A DNA stretch of 64,000 nucleotides from a virus. Position 1 is the first letter of the stretch. Each line of letters begins with the position of its first letter. The position numbers were made by a program, and so were the translations under genes. Below are positions 49,772 to 59,035 of this stretch, piece after piece. The notes under the pieces were generated by a model that worked only from the letters and a program-made list of their open reading frames with translations, was not told the DNA's origin and did not search any database. Where the stretch lies: the IMG/VR virus record IMGVR_UViG_3300021067_000006, positions 26,838 to 90,837 of that record. The stretch is one strand, 5' to 3'.

Positions 49772-50484
49772 GCGACGAGGCCCCCGGGATCGTCGCTCGG
49801 CGGAGTCTCGCGCAACAGCTCGTCGAGCGAGAACTGCGCGGCGAGCGCGCGCTCGAACAGGCGCTCGAGCTCGGGGTCGCGCAGCTGCTGCACCGGCGTC
49901 GCGCCTGCGATGCGGCGCTCGAATTCGGCCTGCAGCGACACGACCGCTTTGAGGTACTTGTTGCGATCCGCCGTGAAGTAGCCCGCGCTCGCGAGCGCTC
50001 CGATGAACACGGCAGCGTCGCCGCTCGCGAGCGCTATCCAGCTCGCGCGATAGCGCTTCAAGTTGCTGAGCAGATCGAAGTATTGATAAACGCCGTCGTA
50101 CGCGTTAGCGAACGCGCGAAACCTCGACTGCGGATTGCCGGGCGGAACCGTCGGCGGCGGGAACCGAGCATCGGGGAGGCCGAGCGGGTCTTTCGGGTTG
50201 TGCGGCGTGTCGGGTCTGAACACGATGCGCTTGCCTTGGATGATCTCGTCGCACGTGAAACACGTGAACTGACCGCCCATCGTCGGCGTGCACTTCTGGT
50301 TTCCGAGGTTGAAGCGGTGCACCTTCACGAAGCGAGCTGTTTCCAGCGCCATCTTCGCGAGCACGAGCGCACGCACCTTGTCGCGCGCGCCCGGGATGTA
50401 GGCCGGCAGCACGTCGCCGACGATCCGCAACATGTCGTCGACGGGCACCGGCGTGAGTTTGTCTTCGACGTAGGTTGCGATCAT
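49768..50484 (-). CDS. glucosaminidase-like tail peptidoglycan hydrolase, 238 aa
   Basis: LAKMALETARFVKVHRFNLG (Glu48 catalytic candidate) with KCTPTMGGQFTCFTCDEI, RFRAFANAYDGVYQYF and AGYFTADRNKYLKAV follows FlgJ/glucosaminidase proteins. In the baseplate block it would open the cell wall at infection. ATGA overlap with the upstream structural gene. Confidence 0.8.
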   Translation of the reverse strand: MIATYVEDKLTPVPVDDMLRIVGDVLPAYIPGARDKVRALVLAKMALETARFVKVHRFNLGNQKCTPTMGGQFTCFTCDEIIQGKRIVFRPDTPHNPKDPLGLPDARFPPPTVPPGNPQSRFRAFANAYDGVYQYFDLLSNLKRYRASWIALASGDAAVFIGALASAGYFTADRNKYLKAVVSLQAEFERRIAGATPVQQLRDPELERLFERALAAQFSLDELLRETPPSDDPGGLVA

Positions 50485-52121
50485 CCGAGCTTCCATCCGT
50501 GAACGGACATGAACGAAGTGCCGAGCCCCGTCGCGCTGTTGAACAGAGCCTGCAGACGGATCGACGAGCGGCTGTTCGCGAGATGACCGTTGCGTGAGCG
50601 TAACGGCACGACGAACATCGGTGTCTGCACGGAGTTGCCCGACGAGTAAACCCAATGCGATGTCTGCATCAGCGCGGCCACCGTGATCGTCGATGACGCC
50701 GCGTCCATGAGATGCGCCGAGATTGCCATCGGCTGATCGGAAGCAGCAGTTACGGTGAGAGCTGAGATGCTCACGATGATCTCGCTCGCGGCGACCGGAA
50801 CGATGACGCCGTCGGGCAGCGTGAACGTGAGCGAAGCCGTCGTTTGCGCCGACGGCGCGAGGTTCAGATCGCTTGGTACTTGGTGCCCGTTGTAGTGCCA
50901 GCGACCATTCGCAATACCCGGTCGGAACGCCGCCGTCTCGATGCTTTGGATTCCGAGCGCGACGCCGCGATGCCCACCGGTAAACCCGCACATCGCAGGT
51001 GCCGGCACGCCGTCGTAGTAGCCGCCGGCGAACGGCGTTTGCCGCGTGACCGTCAGGATCCCACGCGGCCCGCGCGGTGTGCGCACGCCGAACGCGGGGT
51101 TGACGACCTGCCCGTATCGAACCCAGCGAGGCAGCCCGTGCGGGAACAGCGCCGCGATGTAATAGACGGACTTCGCACCCGGGAAAGTGAAGCCGTCGGC
51201 TTGATTCTGCACGGAGTTGACGTGCAGCAGAGACTCGCCGCCGTCGGGCCCCGCCGACGATCCGAACGCCGCGAGCGAGCTCGCGCTTGAACGCAGCAAG
51301 TCGCCGCCGGCGAAGTAGCCGTTGAAAGTCGCATCGCTGTAGCCCTGCAGAAAGCGGTTCGCGCCGGTGCCTTCCATCACCGAGTATTCGCAGCGATCGA
51401 TCCGAGCTTCCTGGTCGAGGAAATCCTCGGTCGTGAATGGGTCGGTGCGCGGCATCCGTTCGTCGACCAGCGGACGCACATCCCAGAAGTCGCACTGCGA
51501 GAAGTTGGAAGCGCCGACCTGCACGCAGCACACCGCGAGCGGCAGCCAGCCCGACACGACACCGGGGAAACCACCGCCCGACGTGCCGACGCGGATGCGA
51601 AATTCAAGCGTCGTGGACTTCACCTTGTCCACGAGTGCCGGCGCGAAGAGCCCGGTCGAGGTGTCGAAGATGTTGCGGTTGCCGCTCTCCGTTACCGTGT
51701 CGAGCGGCCGGCACTCGATGACGTCGAGCCGCGTGCCACCGCCCGCGTTCGCGGTGAACGTGAGCACGCCGAGCGTCGGCAGCCCCGGCGACACGCAGAG
51801 CGCATACGGGGAATCCTCAGCGCCGAGCGGGCCCGCGCCAGTACCGCGCCAGAACGCGACGACGCCCGGGTCGATCGTGAGGCTCGTCGCATTGTCGGGT
51901 CGCACCATCAGCCCAGCGAACACGTCCGCCGCGATGGGCGTTTCGACAGCGCCGCGGATCGACGAGAACCCGGGGGCGCGGTGAAAGCCCCATCGCTGAT
52001 CGTTGTACAGCGCTCGCAGCAGGCTGTCGCGGTCGCCCGCGAGCAGCGTCTGCAAGCGGTTGAAGTCCGGGCTGAGCAGCTGCTCGCGTGTCGAAAAGTG
52101 GATCCGGCGGGAGGCGGTCAC
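50481..52121 (-). CDS. tail-associated structural protein, 546 aa
   Basis: N-terminus FSTREQLLSPDFNRLQTLLA is a motif of phage tail proteins; the rest is beta-rich with Gly/Ser segments and many tryptophans. Probably a fibre or baseplate-appended protein. GTG 52121. Confidence 0.6.
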   Translation of the reverse strand: MTASRRIHFSTREQLLSPDFNRLQTLLAGDRDSLLRALYNDQRWGFHRAPGFSSIRGAVETPIAADVFAGLMVRPDNATSLTIDPGVVAFWRGTGAGPLGAEDSPYALCVSPGLPTLGVLTFTANAGGGTRLDVIECRPLDTVTESGNRNIFDTSTGLFAPALVDKVKSTTLEFRIRVGTSGGGFPGVVSGWLPLAVCCVQVGASNFSQCDFWDVRPLVDERMPRTDPFTTEDFLDQEARIDRCEYSVMEGTGANRFLQGYSDATFNGYFAGGDLLRSSASSLAAFGSSAGPDGGESLLHVNSVQNQADGFTFPGAKSVYYIAALFPHGLPRWVRYGQVVNPAFGVRTPRGPRGILTVTRQTPFAGGYYDGVPAPAMCGFTGGHRGVALGIQSIETAAFRPGIANGRWHYNGHQVPSDLNLAPSAQTTASLTFTLPDGVIVPVAASEIIVSISALTVTAASDQPMAISAHLMDAASSTITVAALMQTSHWVYSSGNSVQTPMFVVPLRSRNGHLANSRSSIRLQALFNSATGLGTSFMSVHGWKLG

Positions 52122-52164
52122 GGCGGTTACTTAACACGCGCGCGACCGCCCCCGCCGGCAGAGC

Positions 52165-52536
52165 TCACGGCAGGCCGTAATCCGGGGACGCGAGGTCGTA
52201 GAACCACGCGTCGTCGATGTCGGCGTCGGCCTGGAAGAACAGCAGGAGCTCGCCCTGCTCGGCGACGGTCAGCGTCGAGTTGTCGCCCGAGATGACGCTC
52301 GCCCGGACCTGCTCGACCAGCGCGGCCCCGCGGTTGTTGCCGGCGATGCCGCCTGCCCCGACCGGGGTACCGTACAGCGCCGGCGTCGTCGGCTCGCCTT
52401 CCTCGTCCATGCGGAACCTCACCGCCGTGAACAGGTCAACGCCCGGCTGGAACATGCCGAACCCCTTGTTGATGAGCGAGAAGCATCGCTCGACCTGCGC
52501 CTGATTCGCGCTGCGAAACCACCTATAGACTCCCAT
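52165..52536 (-). CDS. small structural protein, 123 aa
   Basis: ATG 52536 after GAAAGGTAGG. LFTAVRFRMDEEGEPTTPAL, RASVISGDNSTLTVAEQGEL: beta-rich, no motif. Between two fibre-type genes. Confidence 0.65.
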   Translation of the reverse strand: MGVYRWFRSANQAQVERCFSLINKGFGMFQPGVDLFTAVRFRMDEEGEPTTPALYGTPVGAGGIAGNNRGAALVEQVRASVISGDNSTLTVAEQGELLLFFQADADIDDAWFYDLASPDYGLP

Positions 52537-52557
52537 GACTGACCTACCTTTCAGAGC

Positions 52558-53457
52558 TTAGGAAACGCCAAAATGCGCCGCAGTGTAAGCCCTATATGCA
52601 GTAATCTCCGTCACGGGGTTGTACGAAAGGACGACCTTCTCACAGATGCGCGGCGTACCGAACGAAGCCGCGGTGTTGAGAGCACCGAGCGCGAGCGCAC
52701 CGGCAGTGATGGCAGCCGAATTGATCGCGATTCCTGAGAGGACGCTCGCGCCGACTTTGATGTAATCGCTCGCCGCGTTGTTCGAGGCAAATATCTCGTA
52801 CTCATAGAAGACGCCGGGAGTCATCAGCGACTCGGTGCCGACGAGGTTCGCGAATCTCACGGTGTTCGCTGCCGTGCCCGTGTTGAGCGAATGCCGCGTG
52901 CTCGTGTTACCGCCCCAAAAGACACGGCCGGCGACGTGCGAGGCACGCGCCATCACCCCGCAGTAGAACCGCGGCGCGCTGCTCGTGATGGGGAAAGCGA
53001 GCGTCGTACCCGGCGTAGTCATCAGATCGTCGCTGCCGTCGAAGTTGATCGAAGGCTTACCGCCCGCGCCGCCCGTCGCATCGTAAGCAGGCTGCGAGCT
53101 CGGCCCGCTCTGTGAGAACACGTTCGCACCGGGCTCCTGCCCGACCCACTGCGAGACGAACCCGCCCGCGTGCGTGACCCCGAGGTCAGCGCGCAGCCAG
53201 AGGTTCACGGTGCCGCTCACGAAGATGGTCAGCGGCGTTGCCGGTCCGGACGGCGGGCGTCGGCGCGCCCACATGCGAGTCGACCACGGACCGAACGGCG
53301 GCGGCCCCCACGCTTCGCGCCGTATGTGCTCGATTCGCTCGAGCTCGGCGAGCGCTTCAACGAATCGCTGCTCACGCGCGAAGCGCCGCGCGCGCTCTTC
53401 GCGCAGGAATCGCTCGGCAGGATCCACGAGCGCGACGAGTCGCGTGCTCTCGAACAT
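52558..53457 (-). CDS. concanavalin/LamG-like tail fibre protein, 299 aa
   Basis: Helical basic N-terminus, then VNLWLRADLGVTHAGG, WVGQ, FSQSG, SSQPAYDATGGAGGKP and INFDGSDDLMTTPG, the classic LamG/ConA-like lectin start. Probable receptor- or glycan-binding. ATG 53457 overlaps the upstream stop. Confidence 0.75.
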   Translation of the reverse strand: MFESTRLVALVDPAERFLREERARRFAREQRFVEALAELERIEHIRREAWGPPPFGPWSTRMWARRRPPSGPATPLTIFVSGTVNLWLRADLGVTHAGGFVSQWVGQEPGANVFSQSGPSSQPAYDATGGAGGKPSINFDGSDDLMTTPGTTLAFPITSSAPRFYCGVMARASHVAGRVFWGGNTSTRHSLNTGTAANTVRFANLVGTESLMTPGVFYEYEIFASNNAASDYIKVGASVLSGIAINSAAITAGALALGALNTAASFGTPRICEKVVLSYNPVTEITAYRAYTAAHFGVS

Positions 53458-54695
53458 CACGGCTTGTCCAACACGATCGCGCCGACGACACCGTTAATCA
53501 GTGCCGTCGAACCGCTCGAATTGGTGATCGTGAACCGCACATCGGTGCCCGATACAGACGGCACGACTGAGAAGCCTGCGCCGAATTCATCGACGGTCGA
53601 GCTCAACACGATGATCGGCGTGCCCGAGATGTTGTGCGCGCGCACCGTCACCGCCTTGATGAACAAGCACGCGCCTGCACCATCATCGACCCAAACGTCG
53701 GCCGTGACCGTGTACCGTTTGCCGACGACCGAGAGCGAGTAGTCGGCCGTGAGCGTGCCGCCGTTGACGACGCTCTGCCGCACCTGCACCGGCGGCCACA
53801 GATCGACTTCGACGTTCTCCTGCCCGCGCGCGGCAAGCCGCGTCGGCATCGGATGCACGTGGTCGGCGCGCGACGCGGTCGACGAAACGCCCGGCGCAGC
53901 CGTCTCTGCCGGCGCCACCGGGTTGACGTTCGACACCGCGGCCGCGTTCGCGGCGACGCCGTCGAGCTTCGTTTTGTCCGCGGCCGACATGAACCCCGCG
54001 GTCGAGGTCGTCGCAGCCAAGTGCTGCGAGCCGCCGCCGAGGTTGCCGTGGTCGTGCGTGTGGTCGCTCGGCGCTGCCGTCGTCGCAACGCCGACGGTCG
54101 CGCCCGAGCTCACGATCGCCGCGGGCGTTCCGCTCTGCGCGTTCGCGCTCGCGTTCGCAGCTACGCCGTTCAGCTTGTTTTTGTCCGTGCCCGTCATGAA
54201 GCCGGCGTCGCCGCCAGCTACGACCACCGCGTGCAACGAACCGCCCGGCAGGTCGCCGTGCGCGTGCACGTGGTCGCCGCGCGCAGCCGTGACGTCGACA
54301 CCGGCCGAGCCGGACGTGGCCACCGCGTTCGGCGTGTCGTTGTCCAGCGCCGGCCCGCCCCCGCCCCCGCCGCTCGGCGGCTCTGCCCACGCGCCGTCAG
54401 CACGCAGGAAATTGGAAGTGCCGCCACCGCTCGCCGGCACGACGCCCTGCAGCAGGTCGGTGAACACCGACAAAAACGCCGTGACCGTCGCCGAGTTACC
54501 TTCCTCGACCACGCCCGCGCCCGAGCTGAAACGCCCGAGCACGCGACCCGACGCGCTCACCGTGCGGTGTAGAAGCGAGTCGGCGATGTCGAGGAACAGA
54601 GATCCGACGAGCGTCGCGGTGTTCGACGCGTTGGTCGTCGCGTCGCGAATCTGCGCGGCGCGCGTTTGCAGGTTGACCAGGGTCTGCAGCGACAT
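53457..54695 (-). CDS. repeat-containing tail fibre protein, 412 aa
   Basis: Helical N-terminus, then two to three copies of a repeat (GDHVHAHGDLPGGSLHA..GGDAGFMTGTDKNKLNGVAA and SDHTHDHGNLGGGSQHL..TAGFMSAADKTKLDGVAA) typical of trimeric phage fibre shafts, then a beta C-terminal domain. ATG 54695 lies six bases after TAGGCT. Confidence 0.85.
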   Translation of the reverse strand: MSLQTLVNLQTRAAQIRDATTNASNTATLVGSLFLDIADSLLHRTVSASGRVLGRFSSGAGVVEEGNSATVTAFLSVFTDLLQGVVPASGGGTSNFLRADGAWAEPPSGGGGGGPALDNDTPNAVATSGSAGVDVTAARGDHVHAHGDLPGGSLHAVVVAGGDAGFMTGTDKNKLNGVAANASANAQSGTPAAIVSSGATVGVATTAAPSDHTHDHGNLGGGSQHLAATTSTAGFMSAADKTKLDGVAANAAAVSNVNPVAPAETAAPGVSSTASRADHVHPMPTRLAARGQENVEVDLWPPVQVRQSVVNGGTLTADYSLSVVGKRYTVTADVWVDDGAGACLFIKAVTVRAHNISGTPIIVLSSTVDEFGAGFSVVPSVSGTDVRFTITNSSGSTALINGVVGAIVLDKP

Positions 54696-54699
54696 GCTG

Positions 54700-55902
54700 T
54701 TAGCCTACCCTGCCGAAGAGTCGGCCGAGCGTCGCGTTGCGATCGGCGAGGATCTTGGCGGCGCTGTGCGCCGTGTTCGAAATGCGAACCTGACTAATCA
54801 TACTTATCGGGACTTGATTGCTGATGAAATTTAGCCAACCGTTAGCGCCGCCGGTCGGTGCGGCTAACGGTGCAGATGGTGCTCCGCACGGCAAACCGTC
54901 TAGATAAAGCTGAACTACCTGCCCGGCCGTGCGTGTGGCTGCCACGTGCGTCACGCCCCAACCGGGCAAAAACCCGTTGACCGTATACGTGACATCTACA
55001 GTGGTTCCGTTCTGCTGTTTCCAAACGAAGTCGTTCGTAGTTAAATGGAACTGCAGTTCCCACTGTATATTGTTTGCCGCCGCACCCGTGACATTCGTAC
55101 CGAAGTAAAGAATCCTCGGCGAAGTTAACGAAGCGTTGTCGTATCGATGATAGAGGAATTCGACCGTCAATTCCCCAGGCATGACCAGTGCGGGCGTCGC
55201 GCCGACCGTTGTACGCACCACGTCGATTCCGCCGCTCGCACGAATACGGTCCAGCCCCCACAGGCCGGGCGCCATCGGCGAATACCGCGCCATGCCCACG
55301 GTCGCAACGGCGTGATACGCGTTCGGACCGAGGTCGACGAGCGAACGATCGAGCGGATAAAACGCGACCGTGTCGGCTTCGACGCCGAACCGACCGATCG
55401 AGCTGCCGACGTTGTTCGCCATCTCGGCCCACGCTCGCCACCAACCTGCATACGCGACTGCGTTCAGGTTCGCGTCAACGAAGTCGGTCGCGTTGTTGAT
55501 CGAGTCGGCGACGTTCTGATTGAGCAGCGACGCGAGCGGGTCGGCGAGCTCGTTGAGCGCGGGGATGATGAGCCCGTTCGGCGTTCGCACGACGAACACG
55601 CGCTGCTCACGCCGCTCCGTCGAGCGCCCTTCATCCTCGATGAGCTCGATGAGGTACGAGCCGTAACGCGCAGCGGTCGGTGAGAACGTCCACACCTTCG
55701 GGTCGCCCGTCGCGACGAGCGACACCACGGCCGTTGTGTCGCCGGGCGGAACCCACAGCAGGCGAAAGAGCGTCGTGCTGCCGCTGCCCGTGTTCCTCAG
55801 GGTGACGAGCGCGCCCGTCGCCAAACCGTCGGTGCGTGATCGACCGGGCGTGCCTGCGGCCAGGCCTGCCTGATCGATCCGCAACTGCATGGGCTGAGCC
55901 AC
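54700..55902 (-). CDS. tail fibre protein with N-terminal adaptor and LamG domain, 400 aa
   Basis: Residues 1-135 (LRIDQAGLAAGTPGRSRTDG, PKVWTFSPTAARYGSYLIEL) are a conserved adaptor. The C-terminal half begins VEADTVAFYPLDRSLVDLGP and is a ConA-like lectin domain (ELTVEFLYHRYDNASLTSP, GQVVQLYLDGL). The DNA for the lectin half (about 54780-55160) is much richer in A+T than its surroundings. GTG 55902. Confidence 0.8.
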   Translation of the reverse strand: MAQPMQLRIDQAGLAAGTPGRSRTDGLATGALVTLRNTGSGSTTLFRLLWVPPGDTTAVVSLVATGDPKVWTFSPTAARYGSYLIELIEDEGRSTERREQRVFVVRTPNGLIIPALNELADPLASLLNQNVADSINNATDFVDANLNAVAYAGWWRAWAEMANNVGSSIGRFGVEADTVAFYPLDRSLVDLGPNAYHAVATVGMARYSPMAPGLWGLDRIRASGGIDVVRTTVGATPALVMPGELTVEFLYHRYDNASLTSPRILYFGTNVTGAAANNIQWELQFHLTTNDFVWKQQNGTTVDVTYTVNGFLPGWGVTHVAATRTAGQVVQLYLDGLPCGAPSAPLAAPTGGANGWLNFISNQVPISMISQVRISNTAHSAAKILADRNATLGRLFGRVG

Positions 55903-55917
55903 GCATGCGAGGGTAGC

Positions 55918-56214
55918 TCAGTCGGAGTCGAACGGGTCGACGGGGTCGACGTTCGAGACGCGCCCGCCGCCGAACGACGCGCTCGCGGCGAACGGTTGCG
56001 ACAGGTCGCAGCGCAGCGCGAGGCCGAGCGAGAGCTGCGGCGGGAAGCCCGCCGGCGGGAACTGGAATGAGGGCAGACGCAGCGACAGCGCGAAGAACGG
56101 AACGCCGAACCCGCAAAGCAACGGCCCCGAAGGGCTCGGCTCGAACGACGCCTCGAGCGCGGCTTCGCCCTGCGCCTCTGGCGCGGGGTAATCGATCGGC
56201 GGCGCGGTGCCCAT
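55918..56214 (-). CDS. proline-rich small baseplate-region protein, 98 aa
   Basis: ATG 56214 lies six bases after TAAGCT. Proline, phenylalanine and leucine-rich (LCGFGVPFFALSLRLPSFQF), no typical transmembrane span. Probably a small structural part. Confidence 0.65.
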   Translation of the reverse strand: MGTAPPIDYPAPEAQGEAALEASFEPSPSGPLLCGFGVPFFALSLRLPSFQFPPAGFPPQLSLGLALRCDLSQPFAASASFGGGRVSNVDPVDPFDSD

Positions 56215-56223
56215 GCCCCGAGC

Positions 56224-57288
56224 TTAGCCGGTCTTGAAGTGCACCGCGCCGAGCCCCGGCGTGAGCTGCACGCCCGTCGGCGATGGCGGCGGCTTCGGCA
56301 GCCGCGCAGCGAGCGGAAGCCCCGCAGCGAGCGACGTCGCGGCCAACGGCGTGAGCGTGGTCGACACCGTGCCGCCACTTGCGACCGTCGCGAGCCACGC
56401 AGCGATGCCCGTACCGATGTGCGCGGCGGTAACCGGAAGCGCGGCGGCAGCGACGCCGATCTGCGTGAGGATGTTGGTGAGCGCGCCGACGACAAACTCC
56501 GTCGTCGCGACGTGCTCGACCGGCACGTTGTTGCCGATCGCGATGGTCACCGCGCCGGGCACCGCCACGTACAGCTCGCCGGCGAACGACGGTGCGCCTG
56601 AGCCGTTGAGCAGGATCTGCGCGTCGTCGATCTGCAGCACGCCGCGGCTCTCGGTGTAGTTGATCTGCAGCAGGTACCGCGGCGGTGACTCCGGCGTGCT
56701 CGGCCCCTGCACGCTGAATGCGTCCGGGCTCATCTGCAGCGCCGCGTTCTCGCCGTCTTTGATCGTCACGCTGCCGTCGTCGGCGAGCATGAACAGCGCG
56801 CCGCTCGCCGCGCTCCGGAACACGACCGGGCCGGCGAGCTCCTGCACGAAAGGGGTCCGCTGCCTGCGGAACGCGAAGCTGTTCGTCTTCGGGTCCTGCC
56901 CCGCGACGCTCTCCATCGGCAGCCGGTCGAGCGCGTTGTTGAGCCGGCCGACGATGACGGCGCCGCTGTCCTCGCGCCCGCTCGGCAAGAGCAGCACGAC
57001 CTCGTCGCCGTCGACGAACGGGTTGTACTCGCCCTCGCCGGCTCCCGCGATCGACGCGGCGATGCGCGCGAACACGGGCACCTTGCTCGGCTCGAGCCGA
57101 ACGCGAACGTAAACCTGCCCCTCGTCCTCGTTGAACTCGACCGGCGGATCGCCGTCGCCCGCAACGATGCCGTACGAGCACCACGTGCGCGTGTCGCGCC
57201 CGGGCCCGGAGAACGCTTCGGCCGCGCTCGATGCATCGAACGCGCGCATGCCGCCGAACGAACGACGCCGCGTTCGCGTGACGCTCAC
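56224..57288 (-). CDS. baseplate spike (gpV/gp5 OB-fold) protein, 354 aa
   Basis: SYGIVAGDGDP, DEGQVYVRVRLEPSKVPVFA and YNPFVDGDEVVLLLPSGRED form the OB-fold of baseplate assembly protein V/VgrG. The C-terminal beta region fits a spike shaft. GTG 57288 overlaps the hub stop. Confidence 0.8.
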   Translation of the reverse strand: MSVTRTRRRSFGGMRAFDASSAAEAFSGPGRDTRTWCSYGIVAGDGDPPVEFNEDEGQVYVRVRLEPSKVPVFARIAASIAGAGEGEYNPFVDGDEVVLLLPSGREDSGAVIVGRLNNALDRLPMESVAGQDPKTNSFAFRRQRTPFVQELAGPVVFRSAASGALFMLADDGSVTIKDGENAALQMSPDAFSVQGPSTPESPPRYLLQINYTESRGVLQIDDAQILLNGSGAPSFAGELYVAVPGAVTIAIGNNVPVEHVATTEFVVGALTNILTQIGVAAAALPVTAAHIGTGIAAWLATVASGGTVSTTLTPLAATSLAAGLPLAARLPKPPPSPTGVQLTPGLGAVHFKTG

Positions 57289-59030
57289 CGGCGCACCTCG
57301 TCGGCGACCGTCGAGCGCGACGCTGCACCGCCCGAGCTCGTGACTTCCTCGCCTTCGGGCAGCTGTCGATCGCTGCGCGCCGCGATGTAGTTGGCGACCT
57401 CGAGGTCGAGGTCGATGCCATCGCTCGAGCTCCACCCGATGCGCAGCGTGCGCAGACGGAACACGTGCGGCAGCGCGACGCTGCTTGCGACCGACTGATA
57501 GCTCATCGCGAAGCGCTGCGAGTAGCCGAGCGCGCGCATCAAGTCGGCGGCGCGTGTCGCGATGGCAAGCTCCGTCTCCTGCGTCGTGTTGCCGAACTCG
57601 GTGTCACGCAGCACGCGGATCTCGACCGGGTCGCCCGGCAGCGCGTCGAGCAGGTCGGGGTCGAGGTTGCTGCCGCCGAACGAGCCGAGGTCTCTCGTCA
57701 CGACGCGACCGGTGATCTCGTTTCGGTTCCACTGCTCGTAAGCGCTTTGCGCGACGAGCCGCAGCACAGCCTCGTCGCGCACGCCGTGTACCGTGATGAC
57801 GCGCCACTTCTCCTCCGCTGCGTCACCCGGCTGCAGCTTGCGCACGCGCTCGCCCTTCTGCGGGTAGCGCGCGATCAACGTCTTCTTTCGCGCGGTGTCG
57901 TAGCAACGCACCTCGATGTTCACGCTCTGTCCGCCGGCGTACTTCCGACCCAAGCTCATCTGCAGCACGTTGCGACCGTACAGCATCAGGCGGCGCACCA
58001 CCTCGACACCGCCCGGCAGCACGCGCCCGTCGAACGGATCGTCGTCGCGCGTCGGCAGCCGATCGTCGAGCAGCGTGCGCGGGCGCTGCACGACGATCGT
58101 CGAACCGACGAGGCGCACGACGTGACCAACCGATCCAGCCACGTCGGTGAAGTAGTCCCACACCTTGAGCTTGCCGCCGCCGGCGCCGCCACTCGGCGAA
58201 GGCCCGAGCTTCGGCTGAAACTTGGTGCTCTGCAGCGCCTGCTTGAGCACCGGCGGTTCGACGCCCGCAGGCCTGTACTCGACCGACAGCCCGCGGAACT
58301 GCGGGAAATTGGAGAGGTACTCGGCGAACGCGCGGTGCAGTGGCTGATCGACGGGAACCGTGAGCCCCGCCGGCGCTTCCTGGTCGATGAGCAATCGCGT
58401 GTTGTCGGTGCACTCGAGCGACACCGTCGGCTCGCCGTTCTCAGGCCACTGCACTTCCCACTCGTCGACCCAGCCCTCGAACCTGAGGTTGGTACGCGGG
58501 CGTCCTCGCTCGTCGGTGTACTCGTCCGGCACGACGTTGCGCGCAACGAGCACGCCGCCGGAGCTCGGCGACACCGATCGCACCTCGCCGGACACGCCGC
58601 GCTGATAGTCCTCGGCCGACACGCAGCCGAGGAAGAATTGCACCGCGCACGCGCGCACCGTGCGCGGGTCGAGCGGTAGATCGGCGTAGTCGAGCTCGAG
58701 CTTGAGCGTGTCCGCCGTGCGCAGTCCGTTGAGCCCAAGGTCGGCCGAGCTCGGCACGATGCCGTCGAGCACGTGCGTCAGGCCATCGACCGAACCCTGC
58801 TGCGCCTGCGGCGAACCGAGCGACGTCGGATCGTCGCCGGGCCCGAGCAGGAGCAGCCTGCCCTCCGTTTCGACCACGCGCAGGCGCTCTTTCGACAGGC
58901 TCTTCTTTCCGCCGCGAGCTGTCGCCGGACGCGGCGGCGGTTCGGGCGCCGCGGCGCTGCCGAACTCTTCGAGCCGCACGATGAGCCGCACGCGCGCCGA
59001 TGGGTAGTAGCCGGAGGGAACGTCTGCCAT
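57285..59030 (-). CDS. baseplate hub (gpD/gp27-like) protein, 581 aa
   Basis: LRFEGWVDEWEVQWPENGEP, VSLECTDNTRLL and LMLYGRNVLQMSLGRKY, LPGDPVEIRVL belong to the late-control/hub family that links the tail tube to the spike. Position between LysM protein and spike supports this. ATG 59030. Confidence 0.75.
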   Translation of the reverse strand: MADVPSGYYPSARVRLIVRLEEFGSAAAPEPPPRPATARGGKKSLSKERLRVVETEGRLLLLGPGDDPTSLGSPQAQQGSVDGLTHVLDGIVPSSADLGLNGLRTADTLKLELDYADLPLDPRTVRACAVQFFLGCVSAEDYQRGVSGEVRSVSPSSGGVLVARNVVPDEYTDERGRPRTNLRFEGWVDEWEVQWPENGEPTVSLECTDNTRLLIDQEAPAGLTVPVDQPLHRAFAEYLSNFPQFRGLSVEYRPAGVEPPVLKQALQSTKFQPKLGPSPSGGAGGGKLKVWDYFTDVAGSVGHVVRLVGSTIVVQRPRTLLDDRLPTRDDDPFDGRVLPGGVEVVRRLMLYGRNVLQMSLGRKYAGGQSVNIEVRCYDTARKKTLIARYPQKGERVRKLQPGDAAEEKWRVITVHGVRDEAVLRLVAQSAYEQWNRNEITGRVVTRDLGSFGGSNLDPDLLDALPGDPVEIRVLRDTEFGNTTQETELAIATRAADLMRALGYSQRFAMSYQSVASSVALPHVFRLRTLRIGWSSSDGIDLDLEVANYIAARSDRQLPEGEEVTSSGGAASRSTVADEVRR

Positions 59031-59035
59031 GAGGG

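Noticed and set aside
51981-52295. Plus-strand frames near the tail genes
   Set aside because: Basic low-complexity translations, no start context; they overlap structural genes on the other strand.
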